Positions 1-11,600 of a stretch of 64,000 nt of DNA are shown here, one piece after another. Position numbers and translations under genes: made by a program. This DNA is from Heliocidaris tuberculata (lineage: Eukaryota; Echinodermata; Echinoidea; Camarodonta; Echinometridae), in NCBI GenBank assembly GCA_025618425.1, contig CM046849.1, forward strand, positions 34,126,462-34,190,461, in the 5' to 3' direction. Under the pieces are notes generated by a model. It was given only the letters and a program-made list of their open reading frames with translations. It did no database searches and was not told the origin of the DNA. Numbering within the stretch: position 1 is the stretch's first letter; every line of letters starts with the position of its first letter.

Positions 1-90
1 CACTTATTCATAAGGACCGCTATTCATAATGTGTTTTAAATGAATAGCGGTTTTCTATGAATAGTGGTTCTTATGAATAGCGAGCGGACC
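1..90. repeat. inverted-repeat element terminus cut by window edge
   Basis: Short nested inverted and direct repeats of the word ATGAATAG / CTATTCAT (for example ACCGCTATTCAT at 17-28 against ATGAATAGCGGT at 43-54). It looks like the end of a palindromic element that continues upstream. Confidence 0.5.
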
Positions 91-1507
91 CCTTTTAAAG
101 CCACTTGGCATATTCAATCATATTTTCATTAAATGGTGTCCTGTCAGCATGTCTGTGTTATATTTGTCATGATTTAAACTTCCTATTTCTGTTAAATATA
201 ATGATATAAAACATACCAGGTCCTTGTTACTCTCTTGGGTAGGGCTGTAGAGTTGCAATCATGGATTAATTTCCCACAAAGGAACATTCAAAACATGACA
301 TAATATTATGCTCATACTCTGCCTGTATAGTCAGTCAAGGTGTCGAAATAGGGGTTGTTGGTCTGAATATGTCTTTATTTGATTCTTGAGTATTCCATAT
401 AAGATTCAGTACATGCTGACTTGTAAAAGTAAAATAAACTCCCCTTAATCCATGTATGTAAACTAATTTTATTCAAGTAAATGCTCACTTGTAAAAGTAA
501 AATGACACCCCCTGAATAATATTCTTTTATTATATCATCAAGCAGAACATCTCATGATGTCCTTCAAGCCTATGTGCCTGTAGCTTGTTGATATGAGAGA
601 TTTCATTATTGAATGTTGTATCACACTGTCTTACTGCTTGTCTGTGAGTTTATTAGGCTTCACTGACACCTGAAAAAAAAGGTAATTTTAATACACAGCA
701 TATATGCGACAGTTATTGAATACGCTATAAGGTCATTGATATTTTGTACTCGATCAAGATGATATGATTATCACTTTGAAAAGGTCATCACATGACTTAG
801 TAAGTAGGTAATGAAACATGGTTTTTAGGGAGAGATTACCCTCTCTCTTATAAATGAGGTGGTTTCTTTCTTAATATGGCTTGTTTCATTTTATACATGC
901 TGATGAAATATAAAAGTTAATATGATGCTCTGACCAAAAAAGGGTTTTTGAGGTAATATATAACAATAAAGCATTATGAGCTTTGCTGTGAATCTCTTCC
1001 TATATTATTTACTTTAAATACTGGATTTCATTCTCTATGTACAATTTTGTATCTCTATTATTTTAGGTTTTCTGCAAGAAATGAAGATGAATTGTATAAT
1101 TTCCTGTATGGTTACATTGTACAATGTATCCTTATTGAATTGTATTTGCAATTTTCTTAGTTTGAAGAAATCTTTTGCAAATTGATGTAAATACATAGGG
1201 CAAGTTTCAAACAGTATTTCGTTCACTTATGTTTTTGTAGTGTTTTCCAGAAACGCACTATAAATGTCATAATATTTTGCAATATCTGCCTTTGGGAATA
1301 TTATTTACTTTTGTTTCAGTTTATTGTCAAGTGACTATATTGTTGTGTATTTTACCATCCATAGTAACAAAAGAATTGATGAAAATGAAAATAAAAATCT
1401 GCCAAACAGACTGTTTTTCAGTAAGGCGGAGCAGTTATCAGTTCTCATGCTAACTGTAATGATGCACACTGATTCTTTTTGGTAATGACCTTTAAAGATG
1501 TTGAACA

Positions 1508-1510
<3 letters not shown>

Positions 1511-1587
<77 letters not shown>
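1511..1587. repeat. (CT)n followed by (TA)n microsatellite
   Basis: About 57 nt of uninterrupted CT followed by about 20 nt of TA. Confidence 0.98.
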
Positions 1588-3450
1588 CCATACACTTTGC
1601 TTATCATGCTGTTTCATAACTCTCTGTCACTAGTCTTCCCTATCAGTTTTACCTCCTGGAAACCTACTCCTCTATCTCTCTTTAAGTGATTTCATTATGC
1701 TATCCATCCAAAGTGTCCTTCTACCTCTACTCCTCAGTTTTTCCTGTTGATAAGGACCTTTAAGATTTGGCTTCATTTCATCAAGGTAGTAGAGATCTTC
1801 ATTGGTGACAAAGTCTGCTTGATATATCACATACAATCACCTGCCAGTTAATTGGTCAACCAGAGCACCTGACATTTTATGATGAAAAGTGGTGAGAGCC
1901 GTCATATTTTTCACCTCCCCCTGATCTTATCAAAATGGCGGCAGGGGTTTCTTCATTGATCCGTATTAAGCCTTGTTCAGACAAGATGCATTAATCAGCC
2001 TTAAAAGGATAGAGGGAACACTAAAACTGTACAGACATACATGTAGATACTTGTATATCTATATAAAAGGAATAAAACAAGAGAGAGGAACATGTGAAAA
2101 TGGAATACAGGCAAAAGCAGAAAAGAGCTTATAGACACTATCACAAGGACCTTTACAAAATCACCCCAGGGGAATTTCAATACACTATTGTGGCGTGAAA
2201 TCCAATGACCAGGGTGATAATAAATAAATAACATTTTAAAGTGCATTGAAGTGTTCATGTAACGCGCTGTGTAAATGTAACATGTTATTATTAATTAGAA
2301 ATTATGTTAGGATTATTTAGAATGTCATTGTAATGTTTGTATATTTCAAAAGATTTTGGACAAGGCTATTGATATTACCTGAGATCTTTTTTTTTAAAAG
2401 TTGTTTTGATTGAGTTCTAGTTACAAGTGAAATACATATAATATTGGTAGAAAGCTACTGATTAACTTAACATGGAAGAAGAATGGTGTCACAGAAAAAG
2501 AGAAATATGGAGAGGGAGAAAAGAACGAGAAACAAAAGAGGGAAAGACAACAAAAGCATGAAGGAAAGTTTATAATTAGAGTGTGAAGAAAATTGATGTG
2601 ATTAATAGATGGAGACAGAGGAAGTCAGTGTAACTTTCAGAGAGATCAGTCCAAAAAGAAAACATACAAAGAGCCACTTCCTCAAAAAGCCAGTGCTTTG
2701 GAACATTTAGAAAACAGCAATGCAGCAAAAAAAATTTTTTGCTCATGACCTATAAATGCTGCCCTTGTTGAGTCGTGCCTAAATATATCTCTAGATGGAA
2801 CCTTGTTGTCTGTCTCTCTGACGAAAGTTATTCCTCTGATCATGAATCATTTGTAACCAAACCCTGGCAGACGATGCTCTGAGCACAAAACCTCTTTAGA
2901 AATCAGACATAAAATATGTTACCATGGCAACATATCATTCCACATTAACCACGTTTATTAGACTTTGAGGATGGTTCCTGCCATTTTTCCTCTATTTTTG
3001 CATTTTCTACATCATCTCTGGGTTTTTTTTTATTGCACGCCAAAAAAAAAAAAACATCCTGATTTCAATTATCAAAAAGTACTGTTTGTCAGGGTGAACT
3101 CTCTAAAAATTGGTACCGAAATTAAATTTCCCAGGAAAAAGAAAAGCTCAGATTAGCTGGAAATGGAAACCGTTTAGAGTGGATCTTGTGAAGCTTATCA
3201 TTTAAAAGGTTGTGAGCCGATACTCTGCCAGCCTAGGGCTGTTTTCTATCATCTCAAAATGTGATAAAGGTATCTTCCTTCCAGTTGATTTAAATCTGTT
3301 TTGATAAAGGGGATGTTCATTTTTTTAATAATAATAATAATAACAATGTTGAGCATTTTTTTAAATGCCATTTCCAATATGCAAAATCCTCAAGGGTCTG
3401 GAGAAGTACATGAACAGCATAAACATTTTATGACCCGCTCATATCTGTTG

Positions 3451-3510
3451 AGAGGCAGAAGGGCGTTTCATCAGTATAAAATAATATGAGTTTATGCCCT
3501 TGTGCCTCTT
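3451..3510. repeat. small palindromic repeat, GAGCCAGAAGGGC family
   Basis: Ends AGAGGCAGAAGGGC and GCCCTTGTGCCTCT are imperfect inverse complements across a 60-nt unit. Related units occur at 14254, 20677, 23720 and 27050. Confidence 0.65.
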
Positions 3511-4089
3511 AAAGGGATTCAGTAACTTTGTGGAGGCTTGATTTAATAAATTGTTGAATTTTGATATCTGTCTTGTATGATAATGTTCAGAAGGATAAAT
3601 AAATAGCCAGGCATAGAAAGGTTTTCAAATATATAATGCTATTATTAAGATATCTATGACTGAATACTCCCATACACAAAAGCGTATGGCCATATGCTTT
3701 AGTCTAACACTGAGTCTATGGGGGGAAATGAGTCTGGCATTTCTGGTCACTTGCATATGTTTACTTTTGTGAAGCACATGATGATTTTGAAGTGCTTTTT
3801 TTTCCCCCTGGGCTTCATTTTTACACCATATTACATACACTGACAGCATGTAAGGCCAGGCAGCTCAGATTTTATCAAGCCTCTACAAAGTTACCAAATC
3901 ACTTTAAAGTAGAATTTCATTGATTTTGAATATTGATTTAATTTTTATTATTGCATAGGTGAAGCTTAGATTGAACAAGGTTATCAAAATTCAACACTTG
4001 GAAACATTTGAAGTAATGATTATTATCAATTATGAAATGATATAACACAGCCCCGCTATATACAGAGCTCTTTGAATGCTGCTGAGATA

Positions 4090-4640
4090 TGTGACGTCAT
4101 ACCGGGGAGCAATCCTTCCTAAGCAGACGATGCCCCATAACATCTTATACATTTTCAGTGCCTGTTTTGTCATCTCATCTTCACTTATTTCTCTTACTTC
4201 ACTAGCGTCAGTATAAATGCTTATTTGTTGCCTAACTCTAAATTTCCTGCATGGTATTATTTTGATGAAAAATGCAGCGTTAAACAAATAAAGGAATCAA
4301 TCGCTTGTAAACAAAAAAAGATGCCATTGTATTTTCAGCTGCATGCACCGCGGCATGTCGGCGTTTCAAGAGGGAACGAATACCATCCATGCTATAATTC
4401 AGCGGGCTTTACAATTCGAAAGTGTGATTTCTTTGATTGATCATTGACCCTTATCATGACTTTTTACAAACAAAAGATTTTAGTTACTAGAAACGGTTTC
4501 ACTTCCCTTTTAGAATGATGTGAAATACGGTCATGGTGAAACAAACCAAACTCTTTATAATTTAAAAATAATTGCATTGTAGTTACGTTCACTTGATATA
4601 GGACGTCGTCTGCTTAGGCAGGATGGGCACCTGATGTGAC
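4090..4640. repeat. inverted-repeat element with TGACGTCA-containing arms
   Basis: About 40-nt imperfect inverted arms: gtgacgtca ... cctaagcagacga near 4090-4130, and its complement near 4606-4645 (tcgtctgcttagg ... tgacgtcac). No protein-coding content is recognised between them. Probably a non-autonomous DNA element; exact ends uncertain. Confidence 0.55.
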
Positions 4641-4857
4641 GTCACGAAAACATCGGTATATTTCTGGCGAATCGCTCGGATATCCCAGATGCTGAGAAGT
4701 GTTTTTATTTGTGTTATTTTTTAATCATCAAACACGCAGTTAACGTAAAACTTATACAATTACCATCTGCAAGCTTTCTAGTTTCTAGAGATACATTATT
4801 GAGCATATTTGTGATTTGCTTTGAATATCTACTTTAACAGACAATATATCTAAAGGT

Positions 4858-5170
4858 GGAGGTGTCGTAGTCGAGTGGTTTAAACAATTGACTGGAGATG
4901 CGAAGTCGTGGGTTCGAACCCCAGCATGGCACTTGTGTTCTTTGGCAAGACATTAATCTACATTTGCCACTCTCAACCCAGGTGTTAAATGGGTTCAGGT
5001 AGGAAGGAATTCCTTGAATGCTGTGAGCAATGATTTCAGTAGCCTAGCTAGAGCCAGGGTAATATTGGAGCACCTTGAGCACCTTATTACGTTGTGGATG
5101 TGAGCGCTATAAAAAGACCCAATATTATTATTATTATTATTATTGTTATTATTATTGTTATTATTATTAA
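4858..5170 (+). mobile_element. tRNA-derived SINE
   Basis: The head resembles a tRNA, with an A-box-like TAGTCGAGTGG and a perfect B box GGTTCGAACCC. The body contains TTTGGCAAGACATTAATC and the 3' end is an (ATT)n tail at 5124-5168. A related body occurs in the SINE at 41831. Confidence 0.85.
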
Positions 5171-6608
5171 ACAGCATGATGAGAAGATTAATAAAGTCAA
5201 GTTCTGAGTTAGAGAGCAGTGTTTTTCTTGAAGCTCTTATTTGGACAGTTGGTTTGGCTCACATGTTCCTCTCAAGTTTAAAGCCAAAGATCTCTCATAT
5301 TTGATGCAGGTAGTTATCTAATAGATTGATGTGCATATGATCCAACGGTGACAGCCAAGAAAAATGTACCTCGTAAAAATCTCCATCTTTTCAAACCCCT
5401 GCAGCAGTACTAGCTTGAGCCCTGGAGATGCTAGATGCATTGTTCACATATGAAGATACTATTGTCATATTTTCATTGTACAGTCCCACTCTCTTGTTCT
5501 TCCAGTCTAACATAATAACATAAGTGCTTATGGTGATGGAAAGTTGAACTGTAATTTCAATGTGAACAAGGCCTTTGCAATGTAGTACAGGATGAATAGT
5601 AAGGGTTTGAGAGTGCATGTTATAACCATGATACTCAAGGAGTAATAATGTGAACAATGCTTGTATGAAGATTTTGACTGTGCACATATAACCTGGGCAC
5701 TGGAGGAATAAGTCAGGTTAGTATGAACAAGGAGTTCTGTGATAACTCCTTGTATGAACAAGGCTAGTGTGAAGAGCTTTAGTGTGTTGTTATAACAGAG
5801 GTGCTTCAGAAAGCAGCCTTTCACTGATCCCATTCTGTTGATCTTTAGGTCATTTAGGATGAGCAGGATTTAAGAGCCAGCTGTAAGGATGGTGTAGACT
5901 ATGGTTGTGTCCATACTGTGTGCATAATTCCATAAACCTGATTAAATATAAGCTTCAGTTTTATATTAGTATAAAGAAAATTAGAATTGAAATGTATCAT
6001 TATATGCTTATATTGTCTAACTTGTATCAAAAGACACATAACATGTGCTAGATATATTTGATATATGAATACTTTTAGTATCTTGAAGGAACTCTAAATC
6101 ATTCATTTCTGCCTGTGCCTAATTATGCTGCACTGCATTCTTACAGAGGCTTATACAACTCTGTGTGAATGAAATACATCCACTTCAAACTGATTAAGAG
6201 AAATTAGCCAAATGTTGTTTAGTCCAAGCATATCATATGGGACGTGGTGTGTTGCCCATTCCACACAGTAGGTTCTAATATATTGAAAACAACCACTTTT
6301 TTGCTGACATGTAAATATCCCCCCCCCCCCAAGAAAAAAAAAAAAGAAAGAAAGAGAATAAAGATGGCAATTATTTAGGACAGATACTAGCTTGGACCAT
6401 CTGCAGACATCAATAAAAACTTCACACAGCTGATTATATCTTAATACTTAATACCTGCTGAATTCAGTATAATTGTTCCTAATACAAGTAGATACTGACC
6501 ATTTATCATTTAGCTGAGGGGGGGGGGGGCTCAGAGATGGATTATTTTGTTATGGTCATTAGCAGTGGGATTCTAGACTTGTATCTATTATTAAGCATGG
6601 TTTTACAG

Positions 6609-6654
6609 GCATTCAACACAAAAATCTGGCAGATCACTCATGAAGCCTTGCAAA
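6609..6654 (+). CDS. RAPGEF4: candidate EPAC exon (possible end of cAMP-binding domain A)
   Basis: A 46-nt segment is bounded by a good acceptor (ttttacag) and a strong donor (gtaagt). One frame reads AFNTKIWQITHEALQ and leaves one base. That would join in phase to the next exon only if that exon uses its second acceptor (gagcag, exon start 8607), giving [16 protein letters not shown]. This loosely resembles the helix after cAMP domain A of EPAC2 (Trp followed by a helix ending in Leu-Leu). Similarity is weak and the exon is short, so this is inference from splice signals and phase. Confidence 0.35.
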
Positions 6655-7389
6655 GTAAGTAATTAGTCACTGACAATTGGTCGTGTTTAATAGAGCAGTA
6701 TCCCATATATTCTTCATCATCAAATCAACAATCGCCCACGCAGTATTAGCTACACTAATTGACGGGATGACGGTAAAATGCACGTGCTAAATACCCTAAT
6801 AGAGCCGCATTCGTATTTGTGATGCCTGATAACAACAATTTATAACGTATCTGCTGTAATTTTATCCTTGTGTGTGTTCTGTTACCCTCCATTTTTGTGT
6901 GGTTGTGCCTCTGTCTGTCTCTCTCCTGTTGCTTAGTATTGTTTCTTCTCATGCTGTGCAAGAATGCTAAATACAGAGAAATAGGGTAAGCAAATAAAAT
7001 GGTTAATTGAAGCTTCACAACATGTATTACTAGCTATAATTGTTTGGATGATTTTAGGTAAAGAGAGATGGAGCATTGAAGAGTTAAGAATCCAAATAGA
7101 TTTGAAGTTGATATTTGAACCACTGAATCACTTAATATAAAACAATTTTTTTTTACAATTGATGCACTTGTAATATTTTTGTCATTGACATTTACTTTAA
7201 ACAGGAACCCATTTAAACTTTGGATTAAACCAATTAGAAATATGTGTTAAGTAATTTAAAATTGATTACATTAGGTTACTATGTTGTTGTAGCAGCAGAA
7301 AAGGAGCATTTAATGGACACAATATAAGGTTATTCCAGCTTCTTTAAAAAACACAAAATATAAATTGTAGCATTTATAGTTGCTATCAA

Positions 7390-8305
7390 TATAAACCCCT
7401 CCAAAAAAGTTCTGCAAGTCAAGTTTGAGCTGTGATATCTCTCTTGTTACTATATTATTTTATTTTAATTTGATATGGAAAAGCATGTTTATTCCCCTTT
7501 ACATTGATGCCCATTTATACTGACTATTTAATCATGGAATGTGTAATATACACCAGAATAGGGGGCCAAGTCAAAAGTGAAATGTTGCAAAATACATTGT
7601 TATTGTCAACAGTAAATTCTCCTTTCTTTTGTAATGTTTGGAGGATGAATATGTGTTTTGAGTGATGTTGACATTGTCATTCATAAATGCAATGATTTTG
7701 TCATTCATAAATGCAATGATTTTTCATCTTTTGTTTGGAAGATGAAGTGTGTTTAATGGACTGATTGAAACGCAATTAAAAAGTGGAATGTTGCAAAATG
7801 CATTGTCAACAGTGAATTATTCATTTGTTTGGAGAATGGATTTTGTTTTGAATGATGTTGAGGTGGTCATTCATGAAGTGCAGTGTTGTTTTACCTTTTG
7901 TTTGGAAGATGGAATTTTTTTTAATCAAACGATAGTGGGATTATCACTGTGTTGGAGTTTCATAGAGACTCAAAGCACATTTCATCTTCCAAACAAAAGA
8001 AGAAAACATCATTCTGTTCATGAATGACCACCTCAACATCACTCAAAACACAATCCATCATTGAAAGAAAGAAGAATTCACTGTTGACAATAGCAATGCA
8101 TTTTGCAACATTTCACTTTTGACTTGGCCCCATATCCAGGTGTATTACACATTCCATAATTACTTAATCAGTACAAATGGGGCATCATTGCACATGGGAA
8201 TAAACAGGTGTTTCAGTGATATTAAATTCAGGTAAGATGATATAGTAAAAAGAGAGATCAATCCTCAAACCTAAATTGCAGAGCTTGTTTTGAGGGGTTT
8301 AGATT
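7390..8305. mobile_element. long foldback element with internally duplicated arm
   Basis: The left arm (from about 7393, aaacccctcc) and right arm (to about 8303, gaggggttt) are inverse complements over roughly 300 nt with mismatches. The arms include TTTATTCCC/GGGAATAAA and GGCCAAGTCAAAAGTGAAA with its complement. A second copy of the inner left arm (GTGGAATGTTGCAAAATGC, 7780 onward) and a 24-nt direct duplication at 7676-7722 lie inside. No transposase is seen. Confidence 0.85.
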
Positions 8306-8593
8306 TCTGTAAGTTGTATTGATACAGTTTATTTGTTTCCATATAGTTTGGATAGATATATGTTAATTACTCTACCTTGATAGTAAAATGAGATTATTGT
8401 AGAACTAAGTGTACTTGTATTAGAAATTTCAAATTCACAAAGAAACTAGTTTATCAAATTTTCTCCATAAATCCTTCAATATAACTACCAATTATTCAAA
8501 GGCACAAGCATGTATAAATGCAGATATTGAATTGAATGACATTCAATACTCAACTGTGTTTTCTCTATTTCTTGCTTCTATTTCTCATGCTAG

Positions 8594-8681
8594 AAAAACC
8601 GAGCAGGAATGGAGATGCTTCTATCACATCGACCGATCACAGTGCCCCCTCCTCCTCCTAAAACAGCTCTACTGCACCCAG
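8594..8681 (+). CDS. RAPGEF4: EPAC exon: proline-rich linker (first exon confidently traced)
   Basis: Reads in phase 0 from acceptor tgctag to donor CCCAG/gtaaat, ending with one leftover base. It encodes a linker containing [17 protein letters not shown] second acceptor 13 nt downstream (exon start 8607, gcag/G) is at least as good, and the choice changes the phase required of the upstream exon. No domain is recognised; position matches the linker between cAMP domain A and DEP in EPAC2. Confidence 0.7.
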
Positions 8682-11600
8682 GTAAATCCATGTATTTTAA
8701 GTTCATTTCATGTCAACACTTAATATAGGCCTTCATGTACTAATTGCTTTTCGAACTCTTGAATAATATAGGCCTTCGTGTACTAATTGCTCTTCTAACT
8801 CTTGAATAATTAGGATACCTGTCATATCATTGTGCAGTTTACTATTGTATTCAAATTTGTAACTATGATATCCTAGAATGATCTATAAAGTGTTTTACCT
8901 AAAGAGGGAAAGAAAGATTTAGAGAAAAAGAGAAAGATGAAGATAGGAAGACCTCCTGGAGAGAAGAGAGAGTGGTTGGAGAGAGAGAGGGAGAGAGAGA
9001 GGGGGGCGGAGAAGGAGGTGGGGTGAGAGAGAGAGACTCATCTGTCAAATGTATTACTCTATTTTCTTGTTAGGATTGTCAACGTCTTTTCATTCATTGC
9101 TTGATGATTCCTGAACTAGTGTTTTAGACCCCTGAGGGCCTAAATTGAAATAAATTGTCATCAGAACAAATTTAGAACAAATTAAGAGCAACAACATCTG
9201 TGATTAAGAGGCCTAATGAGTGATTAATGTGAAATGAATACTCATTGGAAACTAGTCTCAACAAGGTAGGATGACAGAGACTTGTAAATAAAGAGGAAAT
9301 TAATTCTTTATCCAGAAAAACATTACTGACAGAGATTTCTTGAAATAGAAGTAATTTGTTATTGTCAGTAAGTCATATGGGTAATGTAAATTTAAGAAAA
9401 ATTAAAGCCCCCCCGATTACTCAAAGCTGTTGTTTTCAGTTGCAGGTTGATGGAATTTGGATAGTAAAGAAATATAAAAATGCTAATGAATGACTGTACT
9501 TGTGACTAAAATCATGTCTTAAAAGTTTGTTGAATAAAGCACAAGTAAAGAAAGCATTTGTATGTAGCTTGAGTAAAGTAAGAGATAGGAGATAGAAACA
9601 AACTAATGTAATGTCACCAGTCATGGCGCACCCTTGTATACAGCTTCATTGCTGCAACGCCCTAAGTCAACTGCCCTATAGTCTCTCCGGAGCAAAATGA
9701 ACGGATGCAATTGGCTAGCAGACATTGTACCAAAATAAATAAGGAATATAGGGCATTTCGCTCGCTGCCGATCGTGCAAAAAATGACGGCAGGAAAAGTT
9801 TGTTTCCAAAGAGAATTATCCAAAGGGCTTTTTTATGTTCTGCTAATTTTTTTGTAAAACAGGAACTTCCTCTTTAGCAGACTAAAACAAACTAAATAAA
9901 AAAATGTATTTGATGTAACAGAGCTTAAGTTCCATAAATGTTTGCTTGAAAAATACTTTGGAAATAAATTATCTTTGTTCAAAGTTGACTGTCTTGCCAA
10001 GAATGCCTATGCTCCAGTCGTGATGCGCCAATCCTACAACACACAAATCATGATGTAGGCAGCCCAACAAGCTCATTACACAGTGCACATGCGCAATCCC
10101 GCAAAGACAATGCGATGTCCAGATAGCTTCCTGCGTATGGTTTAGTAGCGCGCCGTGTACTAAGTGAATATTTTTACAACAGAGTAATTTATCTTAGATT
10201 AATCCTTCCTTCGCAGTATCATTTGCGAAGGGTGCAGCACCACCGGTGCAATGTGCGGCGACACTGGAGCAGCAGAAGTCCTGCAGAAGCACCGCAGTAG
10301 CGTTCCCGCTGTAGAAGCAAGATGCAGTGTTTAGGTGGATTTTATTCACAAGCATTTTTGGCAACAACCTCAACAACCATGGTATTTTCTGAAAATTATT
10401 AATCCAAAACTGTCGAACCCCTCAACGACTGGTGACATTACAGTATTTCATATTGAGAAATTAATATTTATCATCACATCAGACATCTTATAAAAAAATA
10501 CACATAGAAGTGTGTGTATCTGATTAGCCCTAATAAATTCTCCTGCCCTCATGTATGACTTTAAGTTATTAAAACTCTCTCACATTATGGTGGAGAAAAG
10601 TCCGTCAAATTTTTGGTTAGAAGTGAGGTTAAGATACAATCGAATGATTATAAATGGGAAATTTTTCTTCAAGTATTTATTAGATAACACCAATAAATTA
10701 CTTGACACTCTAGCTTGCTGACATTTAATATCATGTCCGGTAATTTACAACCCTAATTGAAGCTTAGAATGAAGACTTGTCTAATTAAATCTTGTGTGTG
10801 ATAAAATGTATTTGCATTGAGCATCTTTAAAGTGCACTTGTCATTTTGTATTTCTTTGTGTATGTCTCTCCCTTGTATGTTCTCTTGTATTTATAACACT
10901 CAATAAAAAGAGAATGAAGAATGAGAAATGGTCCTATAATCACAAGATTGTAGTACTCATACCTGTGCTTTTCTTGTTATCTATAAATGCATTTATGCTC
11001 ACATTTTTCAGGCTAGAATGAGCATTTTGAAAGACGTTTAGTTCAAAACATTGTTGCATCCTGACTCATTTTCGTATAATTTGCCGATTCAAAATGCTAA
11101 TTGTAAACTTACAAAGAGGTGCGTTTTGAATCGGCGTTTCTCCAAAAAAATGTTTTCTTGGGAAGCATAAACGCACAATCATTTGTAAAGGTGTTTATAA
11201 TGATGTCATATAAATGTGTTTCCAGTTCACGTGAAAATCTGCCCGCCGCTCAAAACTTTTGAAATAAGAACACGCCCCAACTTGACCTGCCCTCCTGGGT
11301 TCAACATAGCACGCCCAATGCAGGTTTGCGAATCCAGCTGCAGAGCCGGAATTCTCCTGGAGAAACCAAGCATAAACAGTATCCCATGGAATTGTGTTTC
11401 AGATGAGCATTTTAGACGAGCATTTCAAAACGCTCATTCTGCCTTTGCAAAGTAAGCAAAAATGCACCCTCTGTCACCACAATCTCTGACAACCAAACAG
11501 AAAAATGGTGTTCCAAAAAATCAGCCAAGAAAAGGGGGGGGGGGGGGTTGTACTGATATCTGTCCCTTAAAGCCCTCTCCATACTTTAGTACTGTATATG

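Larger units (their letters stand above)
91..4080. other. non-coding stretch, no gene seen
   Basis: AT-rich sequence with no convincing exon. It holds a (CT)n(TA)n microsatellite at 1511-1587, a GA-rich patch at 2470-2650 and one small palindromic repeat at 3451-3510. It could be EPAC intron or upstream DNA, depending on where exon 1 lies. Confidence 0.6.

Noticed and set aside
4858..4935. Functional tRNA gene
   Set aside because: The B box is good, but the acceptor stem does not close and the sequence continues into a SINE body with an (ATT)n tail.
10194..10376. 60-codon minus-strand frame in the GC-rich island
   Set aside because: No homology is recognised and no splice or promoter context is seen; kept only as a compositional oddity.
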